From: Flavobacteriaceae bacterium
GTDB lineage: Bacteria > Bacteroidota > Bacteroidia > Flavobacteriales > Flavobacteriaceae
Direction of reading: 5' to 3'
Assembly: GCA_947482805.1 (NCBI GenBank)
Contig: CANKLK010000039.1
Span: forward strand, 1 to 15,149
DNA length: 15,149 bases
Made by a program: the position numbers and the translations under genes. This document shows, piece after piece, positions 1 to 7,465 of this stretch (the stretch's first letter is position 1; each line of letters starts with the position of its first letter). Under the pieces are notes generated by a model, which was not told the origin of the DNA, made no database searches, and was given only the letters and a program-made list of their open reading frames with translations.

Positions 1-597
1 AAGAAACGTTACGATTCGGTTATAGGTAAAAATTTGCCTTCCAAATTATTTAATTGGGCTGCACGAAAAACGTCTGGCGTTAAACTTAATGATTTCAACT
101 GCGGCTTAAAAGCCTATAAAAATATAGTTGTTAAAAACATAGAAGTATCAGGAGAAATGCACCGTTACATTCCTGTCTTGGCCAAAAATGCCGGATTCTC
201 CAACATAGGCGAAAAAGTGGTGATACATCAAGCCAGAAAATATGGCGAATCCAAATTTGGAATGAGCCGTTTTATCAATGGTTTTTTAGATTTGATAACG
301 ATATGGTTTTTATCTAAATATGGGAAACGACCGATGCATCTTTTTGGCGCACTTGGAGTAATTATGTTCATTATTGGTTTTATAGCTACTTTTTTAATTA
401 TTGGAATAAAACTAATGAAATTATTTGTGTTCCATGAACCAACAATTTTAGTTGCTGCAAATCCACTTTTCTTTATCGCTTTAACTGCAATGATAATTGG
501 TTCGCAACTATTCTTAGCCGGATTTTTAGGTGAAATCATTTTAAGAACCAAAAACAATGAAGAGCGTTATAAAATTTCTGGAGAGGTAAATCTATAA
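1..597 (+). CDS. Family 2 glycosyltransferase with C-terminal membrane anchor (5' partial)
   Basis: Partial gene: the frame is open from base 1 and the N-terminal catalytic half, with the nucleotide-sugar site, lies outside the window. About 198 residues remain. The visible part has features of the DPM1/GtrB/ArnC group: a DFNCGLKAYK stretch, HRYIPVLA, and a RKYGESKFGMSR segment of the type that follows the GT-A fold. Two hydrophobic segments follow, roughly visible residues 112-138 and 154-176, then a short charged tail. Members of this group transfer a sugar from a nucleotide sugar to polyprenyl phosphate or a related lipid at the inner face of the cytoplasmic membrane. The TTG at position 34 is an internal codon, not the start. 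The next gene is a sugar-phosphate mutase on the same strand 73 nt away, which fits a sugar-related role, but the actual donor and acceptor cannot be told. Confidence 0.88.
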   Translation, partial: KKRYDSVIGKNLPSKLFNWAARKTSGVKLNDFNCGLKAYKNIVVKNIEVSGEMHRYIPVLAKNAGFSNIGEKVVIHQARKYGESKFGMSRFINGFLDLITIWFLSKYGKRPMHLFGALGVIMFIIGFIATFLIIGIKLMKLFVFHEPTILVAANPLFFIALTAMIIGSQLFLAGFLGEIILRTKNNEERYKISGEVNL

Positions 598-604
598 TTC
601 ACTC

Positions 605-650
605 GAGGCAATCCCGAAGCTTCGGGAGAACTGAGCGGAGCTAAAACCTC
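605..650. repeat. Palindromic (REP-like) intergenic element
   Basis: The 73-nt gap between the glycosyltransferase and the mutase contains a perfect 16-bp palindrome, TCCCGAAGCTTCGGGA (612-627), flanked by GAGG (605-608) and CCTC (647-650), which could pair as an outer stem. The segment is clearly richer in GC than its surroundings. No T-run follows on the + strand, only an A-run (653-663), so it is not a classic intrinsic terminator. It could be a short mobile-type repeat, a transcript-stabilising hairpin or a protein-binding site. Only one copy is present in this window, so calling it a repeat is inference. Confidence 0.45.
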
Positions 651-670
651 AAACAAAAAAAAATTAGATT

Positions 671-2398
671 ATGTACATTGAAAAAAATATATTAGACAAA
701 GTAAACGAATGGCTTACGCCTACATTTGACCAAAAAACACAAGACAAAATCAAAGAAATGATGACTTCTTCTCCGAAAAACTTAGAAGAAAGTTTCTATA
801 AAAATTTGGAGTTTGGAACGGGTGGAATGCGAGGAATAATGGGCGTTGGAACCAATCGCATTAACAAATACACGCTTGGAAAAAACACTCAGGGCTTATC
901 CGATTATTTAAAAAAATCATTTCCCGGCGAACAACTAAAAGTTGCTATTGCATATGATTGTCGACATAATAGTGATACGCTGGCCAAAGTCGTTGCTGAT
1001 GTTTTTTCAGCAAACGGAATTGAAGTCTACTTATTTTCTGAAATGCGACCAACTCCTGAACTATCTTTCGCGGTCAAACATTTAAATTGCCATGCTGGAA
1101 TTGTTTTAACAGCCTCACACAATCCACCGGAATACAACGGATACAAAGTATATTGGCAAGATGGTGGACAAATAGTCCCGCCAAATGATGCTGAAATTGT
1201 TCAAGTAATTGAAAACTTAAATTACAGCGAAATCAAATTTGATGCAAACGAAAATCTGATTGAATATATTGATGTTGCCGTTGATGAAGCTTTCTCCAAA
1301 TCTACAGTGGATAATGCAAGTTTCAACACATCGGCAGAAGCCAGAAAGAATTTAAAAATAGCTTACACTTCGTTACACGGAACTTCTATCAAAATGGTTC
1401 CAAAAGTTTTGGAAAAAGCAGGTTATACAGATGTAAATATTGTTCCAGAGCAAGCAGAACCTAACGGAAATTTTCCAACAGTAATTTCTCCAAATCCTGA
1501 AGAACCAGAAGCATTGACAATGGCTTTGGATTTAGCAAATAAAATAAACGCGGATATTGTTTTTGGAACAGATCCGGATAGTGACCGACTTGGCGTTGCC
1601 GTTAGAAATAACATAGGTGAAATGCAGTTGTTAAACGGAAACCAGACTATGGTTGTCATGACGCATTATCTTTTGGAACAATGGCAAAAAGCTGGAAAAA
1701 TTAATGGAAAACAATTTATTGGTTCAACTATTGTTTCCACACCAATGATGTTGGAATTAGCTTCAGCTTACAATGTAGAATGCAAAGTTGGGTTAACCGG
1801 TTTTAAATGGATTGCCAAATTCATCCATGATTTTCCAGAACTTGAATTTATTGGCGGAGGTGAAGAAAGTTTTGGTTACATGGTTGGTGACGCTGTGCGC
1901 GATAAAGATGCTGTTGGAGCAATTTTATTAATGTGCGAAATTGCGGCTCAGGCAAAAGAAAAAGGAAGTTCGGTCTACAAAGAACTAGAACAACTATATG
2001 TAGACTATGGTTGCTATAAAGAACATTTGATCTCGATTACCAAAAAGGGAATTGAAGGCGCCAATCAAATAAAGCAAATGATGGTTGACATGCGTGAAAA
2101 TCCAGTTTCCGAAATCAATGGACAACGTGTGATTATGGTAGAAGATTATCAAAACTCGACAGCACGAAATCTTTTGACCAATGAGACGGAAACGTTATTC
2201 ATTCCGAAATCGGATGTGCTGATTTATTATTTAGAAGACGGTTCCAAAATTTGTGCACGTCCAAGTGGCACGGAACCAAAAATAAAATTCTATTTTAGTG
2301 TGAATATAGCTATCGAAAGTTTGGATGAAATTCCGGCTGCAGAAGTACATTTAGATACTAAAATCGCAAACATAATTACAGAAATGCAATTGAACTAA
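671..2398 (+). CDS. Phospho-sugar mutase (phosphoglucomutase/phosphomannomutase)
   Basis: 575-residue alpha-D-phosphohexomutase, which interconverts hexose 1-phosphate and 6-phosphate in the cytosol through a phosphoserine enzyme. All four family signatures are present in order: the phosphoserine loop TASHNPPEYNGYK (147-159, Ser149), the magnesium loop GTDPDSDR (299-306; Asp301, 303 and 305), the sugar-specificity loop GGGEESFGYM (395-404), and the phosphate-binding loop RPSGTEPK (530-537). The length fits the long phosphoglucomutase/phosphopentomutase-like branch (about 570-580 residues) better than the roughly 450-residue PMM/PGM or GlmM branch, so glucose 1-phosphate/6-phosphate is the most likely substrate pair; sequence alone does not settle it. 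The gene starts with ATG after an A-rich stretch. Its stop overlaps the next start by one base, so it is probably translationally coupled to the ABC exporter. Confidence 0.95.
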   Translation: MYIEKNILDKVNEWLTPTFDQKTQDKIKEMMTSSPKNLEESFYKNLEFGTGGMRGIMGVGTNRINKYTLGKNTQGLSDYLKKSFPGEQLKVAIAYDCRHNSDTLAKVVADVFSANGIEVYLFSEMRPTPELSFAVKHLNCHAGIVLTASHNPPEYNGYKVYWQDGGQIVPPNDAEIVQVIENLNYSEIKFDANENLIEYIDVAVDEAFSKSTVDNASFNTSAEARKNLKIAYTSLHGTSIKMVPKVLEKAGYTDVNIVPEQAEPNGNFPTVISPNPEEPEALTMALDLANKINADIVFGTDPDSDRLGVAVRNNIGEMQLLNGNQTMVVMTHYLLEQWQKAGKINGKQFIGSTIVSTPMMLELASAYNVECKVGLTGFKWIAKFIHDFPELEFIGGGEESFGYMVGDAVRDKDAVGAILLMCEIAAQAKEKGSSVYKELEQLYVDYGCYKEHLISITKKGIEGANQIKQMMVDMRENPVSEINGQRVIMVEDYQNSTARNLLTNETETLFIPKSDVLIYYLEDGSKICARPSGTEPKIKFYFSVNIAIESLDEIPAAEVHLDTKIANIITEMQLN

Positions 2399-4227
2399 TG
2401 GATAATAATCTTAAAAAACTCATTCCATTTGCCCTTAAGTATAAGAAGAATGTAATTCTAAACATTGTCTTCAATATATTTTACGCTTTGTTCTCTACAC
2501 TTGGAATGGTTTCTATAATACCAACTTTAAAAGTACTTTTTAAAGAAACAGAACAAGTAACAATACATCCAACGTATAAAGGTATAGGGTATTTAGGTAA
2601 ATATGGAGAAGATTTACTGAATTATTATATCACGAAATTATCAACTGAAAGAGGCGAAGAATATGCGCTTTTACTTGTAGTATCTATTGTAATTGTAATT
2701 TTTTTACTGAAAAATATCTTTAATTATTTGGCTTCTTTTCATGTAACAAGATTAAGAACAGGTGTTTTGAAAGACTTACGAGAAAAATTATACCGAAAAA
2801 TTATTCATCTTCCTGTTTCTTACTATTCCGACGCAAGAAAAGGCGATGTAATGTCGAGAATGCTTGGCGATATTAATGAGGTTCAAAATTCCTTTTTTCA
2901 GGTGTTAGAATTAGTAGTTCGCGAACCGTTGACTATCATTTTTTCGATTGTTGCGATGTTAGCGATAAGTTCAAAACTGACACTCTTCGTATTTATTTTT
3001 ATTCCAATTTCGGGTTTGATTATTTCAAGAATTGGAAAAAATCTGAAAGCTAAATCCACTAAAGCACAACAGGAAACGGGTTATTTCATATCTATTTTAG
3101 ACGAAACTTTAGGCGGAATGAAAGTTGTGAAAAGTTATAATGCTGAGAATCTTTTCATATCTAAATTCAACAATTCGGTTAAAAAATTACAACAGTTATC
3201 CAATAGTATCGGAAACAAAAGTAATTTGGCTTCGCCGATGAGTGAATTCCTTGGAATCCTTACTATTGCTGTACTTTTATGGTATGGCGGTTATATGGTT
3301 TTGGTTGAAAAATCGTTGGCTAGTACTGCTTTTATTGGGTATATCGCTTTAGCTTACACCATTTTAACTCCGGCCAAAAATATTTCAAAAGCTTCTTATC
3401 AGGTAAAAACCGGTTTAGCTGCAGCCGAGAGAGTATTTACTTTGATGGAAAAAGAAAACACTATTACTTCTAAAGAAAATGCTGTTCATAAAGATACTTT
3501 CGAAACCGGAATTTCTTTAGAAAAAATCAATTTCAGATATCACGAAGAAAATGTTTTGAAAGACTTTTCGCTTCATGTTCCAAAAGGAAAAACGGTCGCT
3601 TTAGTTGGACAATCCGGAAGTGGGAAAAGTACGATTGCCAATTTATTAACTCGTTTTTACGATGTTAATCAAGGTAAAATAACCATTGACAATGTTGACA
3701 TAAAAGACATCGATTTGCATTCGCTTCGCAGTTTGATGGGATTGGTGACACAGGATTCAATATTATTTAACGATACAATTAAAGCGAATATTTCATTAGG
3801 AAAAATTGACGCAACCGATGATGAAGTCATTGCCGCTTTGGAAATTGCTAACGCACATGAATTTGTAAAAGAGTTACCTGACGGAATTTATACTAATATC
3901 GGCGACAGCGGAAACAAACTATCAGGCGGACAAAAACAACGTTTGTCTATTGCGCGTGCTGTTCTGAAAAATCCTCCAATAATGATTTTGGATGAAGCTA
4001 CTTCGGCTTTGGATACGGAAAGCGAAAGATTAGTACAAATTGCCCTGGAAAATATGATGCAAAACCGAACATCAATAGTTATTGCACATCGTCTTTCAAC
4101 AATTCAAAAAGCGGATATTATTGTGGTAATGCAAAAAGGAAAAATTGTAGAGAAAGGAAATCACGAAGAACTTTTAGCCAAAAACGGAACCTATTCTAAA
4201 TTAGTTTCGATGCAATCTTTTGACTAA
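2398..4227 (+). CDS. MsbA-like ABC exporter (fused membrane and ATPase domains)
   Basis: 609-residue half-transporter of the type IV ABC exporter class, working as a homodimer in the cytoplasmic membrane. The N-terminal part (about 1-335) has six hydrophobic segments, near 20-42, 88-112, 168-190, 193-210, 284-300 and 308-326. The ATPase domain is complete: Walker A GQSGSGKST (404-412), Q-loop Gln452, signature LSGGQ (508-512), Walker B IMILDE (528-533) and switch His564. The layout resembles MsbA and other lipid, glycolipid or peptide exporters; the glycosyltransferase and sugar mutase upstream favour a lipid-linked saccharide or lipid A-type cargo, which is inference. The insert between the first two helices (about 45-85) is long. 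Translation starts inside the TAATG overlap with the mutase. The gene ends TAA exactly one base before the stop of the convergent lipoprotein gene, with no terminator hairpin in between. Confidence 0.93.
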   Translation: MDNNLKKLIPFALKYKKNVILNIVFNIFYALFSTLGMVSIIPTLKVLFKETEQVTIHPTYKGIGYLGKYGEDLLNYYITKLSTERGEEYALLLVVSIVIVIFLLKNIFNYLASFHVTRLRTGVLKDLREKLYRKIIHLPVSYYSDARKGDVMSRMLGDINEVQNSFFQVLELVVREPLTIIFSIVAMLAISSKLTLFVFIFIPISGLIISRIGKNLKAKSTKAQQETGYFISILDETLGGMKVVKSYNAENLFISKFNNSVKKLQQLSNSIGNKSNLASPMSEFLGILTIAVLLWYGGYMVLVEKSLASTAFIGYIALAYTILTPAKNISKASYQVKTGLAAAERVFTLMEKENTITSKENAVHKDTFETGISLEKINFRYHEENVLKDFSLHVPKGKTVALVGQSGSGKSTIANLLTRFYDVNQGKITIDNVDIKDIDLHSLRSLMGLVTQDSILFNDTIKANISLGKIDATDDEVIAALEIANAHEFVKELPDGIYTNIGDSGNKLSGGQKQRLSIARAVLKNPPIMILDEATSALDTESERLVQIALENMMQNRTSIVIAHRLSTIQKADIIVVMQKGKIVEKGNHEELLAKNGTYSKLVSMQSFD

Positions 4228-4947
4228 TTAAATCGGTTTATAACTAATTACTTTCCATTCTTTATCCAATAAATTTACAAACTGATATTGAAGGCTGTCT
4301 TTTGCATCAAACTCGCCATTTTTATTGGTATCTTGAATGGTTCTAAAATAAAGAAGGTTTTTAGATTCGATGATTTTCCAATCGATTAATTCTTGAAAAT
4401 CGGCAGAAAGTTTGGTGAATTTTTGACCTGAAACCGTGCTTAAATACAACGATTTTATATCGCTGTTGTCTAACTTTCCGTCTTTGTTTGTATCCATATC
4501 AGCCAAAGAATAGACTATTAATTGCTGTTTACTTTTATCAGCAAAAGTCTTTAAATACGTTGCTGTTTCAATTAAAATCTGCTTGTCTGTCAAAGCATAA
4601 ATCGTGTCCTTACCTATTTCCTGAAACTTCAAATTCTTCAAATAACCTGTAATTTGGTATTCACCATAATTAGAAACCGTAAAACCTTGCTCAGAATCGT
4701 ACGAAGATTTCATTCCTTTTCCGTTGCCTGACATCAAGCCAATTGGGTGAATTAAAAAATTGGTTCCATCCATATTGATAGGCAAATCAGCGACTTCAAT
4801 CTGATTGGCATCAGACACCACTTCAGGTTTTGCTTTTGAAGTTGTTTCGTAAATAACTTTAGGCTTTTCTACTTCTTCTTTTTTGCAGCTTACAAAAAGA
4901 CCCACAAAAAACATAACGATATAGAGAAATAAATTTTTCATTTTCAT
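4228..4947 (-). CDS. Lipoprotein with two EF-hand-like calcium loops
   Basis: About 239 residues, starting at the ATG at 4947; an ATG two codons later (4941) is equally possible. A TTG at 4962 is in frame but would only lengthen the signal peptide. The N-terminus is a lipoprotein signal with lipobox FVSC followed by KKEE, so the protein is probably anchored to a membrane of the envelope. The C-terminal half has two loops with EF-hand spacing: DTNKDGKLDNSD and DTNKNGEFDAKD, whose positions 1, 3, 5, 7, 9 and 12 carry Asp/Asn/Glu/Lys side chains of the calcium-binding pattern (Lys at position 7 of the first loop). They lie 54 residues apart, so they are not a classic paired EF-hand. I do not recognise the family. 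It follows the TonB-dependent receptor gene by 31 nt and is probably its operon partner; receptor accessory or calcium-dependent binding roles are inference. The stop codon directly abuts that of the ABC exporter. Confidence 0.85.
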   Translation of the reverse strand: MKMKNLFLYIVMFFVGLFVSCKKEEVEKPKVIYETTSKAKPEVVSDANQIEVADLPINMDGTNFLIHPIGLMSGNGKGMKSSYDSEQGFTVSNYGEYQITGYLKNLKFQEIGKDTIYALTDKQILIETATYLKTFADKSKQQLIVYSLADMDTNKDGKLDNSDIKSLYLSTVSGQKFTKLSADFQELIDWKIIESKNLLYFRTIQDTNKNGEFDAKDSLQYQFVNLLDKEWKVISYKPI

Positions 4948-4978
4948 AAAATTGATTCCCAAAATTAGTGAATTATTT

Positions 4979-7456
4979 CTACAATTTCGCAGTCAACTTA
5001 ACATTGAAAACCCGAGTAGTCATATAATTTGGAATGCCGTATTGATTTTTAGTATAGACATCGCGAACCCAAGTATTGGTTATTGCATTTTGGTTATTAA
5101 ACAAATTGTAAATTTCAAATCCAACCGATAAATCTTTGAATTTCTTTAACCAATGCCCTTCAGATCTTTCATTGTTTCTTTCTGTCAATACATACGAAAA
5201 ACCAACATCGGCACGACGGTAATCACGCAAACGGCTTTGATAGACATAAGGGTCAGCATAAGAAGGCGAACCTCCGGGCAAACCGGTATTGTAAACCAAA
5301 TTCATATACAATTTCATATTCGGAATATTGGGCATATAATCCTGGAATAGAATTCCAAATTTTAATCGTTGATCAGTCGGACGGGCAATATAACCTCGAT
5401 CGTTTTGATTTTCTTCTGTCTTCATATACCCAAAACTCAACCAAGATTCTGTTCCGGGAACAAATTCTCCATTCAATCGCATGTCGAAACCATAAGCATA
5501 AGCTACTGCATCATTGTTAGCGCGATAACGAATTCTAACATTTTCCAAAGTATAAGTATTTACATCTGTCATTGTTTTATAATATGCTTCGGTAACCAAT
5601 TTGAACGGACGATTATTCATTTTGAAATTAAAATCATTACTCAAAACAAAATGGATGGATTGTTGTGCTTTCACATTCGGATTTACTAAGCCATTTTGAT
5701 CTCTCAACTCACGATAAAATGGTGGTTGATGATAGTAACCAACAGACAATCTGAAAAGCATATCTTTTTCCCAATCAGGTTTTAATGCGAATTGTGCTCT
5801 CGGACTAAAAACAGTTTGTCTTTTTGCCCCAGAAATGGCATCACCAGAAACTAACCAACTATGAAAACGGGCACCAGCGGTAACCCAGAATTGATTTTCT
5901 CCAATCTTGGTTTTAGTATTCCATTGTGCAAATCCGGAAAATCTATCGATATCAACAAAATTGGTGGCTCTAACATTCTGATAAGGAACTAGCGGACCAA
6001 TATACGGATTGTAAGGTTGGTCATTTGGAATGTCGATTATTGGCGGATTAATATTAAAACCAGCAGAGTCAATAACTTCCCATTCTACTATTCTGTCTCG
6101 AATATTTTCACGAGTGTATTTAAAACCCCAATCTATTTGGTGCTTCTTGTTATTAATTTGATGTGTTCCTTTAATTTCAGCATTAACTATTAAAGCATCT
6201 AAATCGTTTCGGGCATGGTTTAATTGCGTTCCAATTCCACGATTAAATGTTACTTGCCCTAATGTTTCCGAACCAATATTAGTATCAACTTCTCCCAAAA
6301 AATAGGCTGCATAAATATCAAAATATTCTTGCTCTTGGGTATGATAAATTGAACTTATTAATCTAAACGTGTTATTTTCATTTGCAACATAATTGGTTTT
6401 GAAAGCCCCAAACAGCGTTTGGTATTTATCATTTTCCTGGCCTTCATAAAAAACTTGTAAAGCAATTGGTTCGTCAATAGTTCCAAAATTAGTCTGACGG
6501 GTTAATGGCTGATAATTGTAGATATTTTGGGAAACATTGCCAAGAAAACTAAATTGCCATTTTTCATTTGGATTGAAATTAACGTTGGTTTGAACATCGG
6601 CAAATGTTGGTCTGAAATTAGTTTGAGTTTCCTGACTGTTGACCAAAAGTGAATTATCGCGATAACGGATTCCGGTAATGGCGGACCATTTTTTATTCTT
6701 AGAGATTCCTTCCCCCGTTATACTTCCGCCGAGGAAACTAGCTTCTGCCGCTATGCTGTATTTGGTTGGTTTTCTATAAGTGATATCCAAAACCGATGAT
6801 AACTTATCTCCGAATTTTGCCTGAAATCCACCGGCTGAAAAATCAACATTCTGAACCATATCAGTATTGGTGAAACTCAATCCTTCTTGTTGTCCAGAGC
6901 GGATTAAGAATGGACGATAGACTTCTATTTCGTTTACATAAACCAAATTCTCGTCATAATTCCCACCACGAACAGCATATTGAGTACTCAATTCGCTGTT
7001 AGAATTTACACCGGCAAAAGTTTTTAATACACTTTCAATTCCGGCATTGGCACTGGGATTTCTTCGAATAGTTTCCGGTTCAATAGAGGTAATTCCCTGG
7101 ACTCTTCGCCTACTGCTAGTAACCACAACATCTTGTAATTGTTCCGCTTTGTCATTCATCATTACATGATACTCAAAATTTTCTCCCGGTTTTAATTGAA
7201 TCGGAACTGTAATGCTTTTCAAAGCCTTATGTGTAAAAACAAGAATTATTTTTTGATTGGCTGGAACTGTTAATTCATAAAAGCCATTTTCGTTTGTTGT
7301 TGCTGATTTGGTTTGGTAACTTATAGTAACGCCTTCTATAGGTTTGTTGTTTTCGTCGAGGACAATTCCGGCTACTTTAGCGGTTTGATTTTGAGCAAAA
7401 GCAATAACACTTATTATAAAAAAAAGGAGCGTAAAAAGGAATCTATTTGTTTTCAA
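4979..7456 (-). CDS. TonB-dependent outer-membrane receptor with carboxypeptidase-regulatory-like domain
   Basis: 825-residue outer-membrane receptor. Order of parts: signal peptide 1-21 (cut after AFA before Gln22); a carboxypeptidase-D regulatory-like beta-sandwich about 26-100 (AGIVLDENNKPIEGVTI, then NENGFYELTVP); a TonB-box-like stretch LQDVVVTS (107-114); the plug about 127-230, with VRGGNYDEN (162-170) and SAGGFQAKFGDKLSSVLDI; then a beta-barrel with many aromatic strand ends, ending KLTAKL. Such receptors import large or scarce ligands using energy passed from TonB. No SusD partner gene is nearby, so a classical glycan-uptake pair is unlikely; the ligand is unknown. The start is TTG at 7456, 9 nt after the M23 peptidase stop: no ATG lies between that stop and the signal peptide, and the next Met is about residue 99. 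It is probably co-transcribed with the peptidase upstream and the lipoprotein downstream. Confidence 0.93.
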   Translation of the reverse strand: MKTNRFLFTLLFFIISVIAFAQNQTAKVAGIVLDENNKPIEGVTISYQTKSATTNENGFYELTVPANQKIILVFTHKALKSITVPIQLKPGENFEYHVMMNDKAEQLQDVVVTSSRRRVQGITSIEPETIRRNPSANAGIESVLKTFAGVNSNSELSTQYAVRGGNYDENLVYVNEIEVYRPFLIRSGQQEGLSFTNTDMVQNVDFSAGGFQAKFGDKLSSVLDITYRKPTKYSIAAEASFLGGSITGEGISKNKKWSAITGIRYRDNSLLVNSQETQTNFRPTFADVQTNVNFNPNEKWQFSFLGNVSQNIYNYQPLTRQTNFGTIDEPIALQVFYEGQENDKYQTLFGAFKTNYVANENNTFRLISSIYHTQEQEYFDIYAAYFLGEVDTNIGSETLGQVTFNRGIGTQLNHARNDLDALIVNAEIKGTHQINNKKHQIDWGFKYTRENIRDRIVEWEVIDSAGFNINPPIIDIPNDQPYNPYIGPLVPYQNVRATNFVDIDRFSGFAQWNTKTKIGENQFWVTAGARFHSWLVSGDAISGAKRQTVFSPRAQFALKPDWEKDMLFRLSVGYYHQPPFYRELRDQNGLVNPNVKAQQSIHFVLSNDFNFKMNNRPFKLVTEAYYKTMTDVNTYTLENVRIRYRANNDAVAYAYGFDMRLNGEFVPGTESWLSFGYMKTEENQNDRGYIARPTDQRLKFGILFQDYMPNIPNMKLYMNLVYNTGLPGGSPSYADPYVYQSRLRDYRRADVGFSYVLTERNNERSEGHWLKKFKDLSVGFEIYNLFNNQNAITNTWVRDVYTKNQYGIPNYMTTRVFNVKLTAKL

Positions 7457-7465
7457 ATTATAGCG

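Noticed and set aside
34..36. TTG at 34 as the start of the glycosyltransferase
   Set aside because: The same frame is open back to base 1 and encodes family-like sequence before it, so the gene is cut by the window edge and the TTG is internal.
228..557. Antisense reading frame within the glycosyltransferase gene (- strand)
   Set aside because: It lies opposite a well-supported coding region, shows no recognisable motif and has no promoter or spacing of its own.
4948..4962. TTG at 4962 as start of the EF-hand lipoprotein
   Set aside because: An ATG five codons later gives a normal lipoprotein signal peptide.
5153..5689. Two reading frames antisense to the TonB receptor (+ strand)
   Set aside because: They are shadows of the receptor frame; the composition mirrors the barrel codons and no domain is seen.
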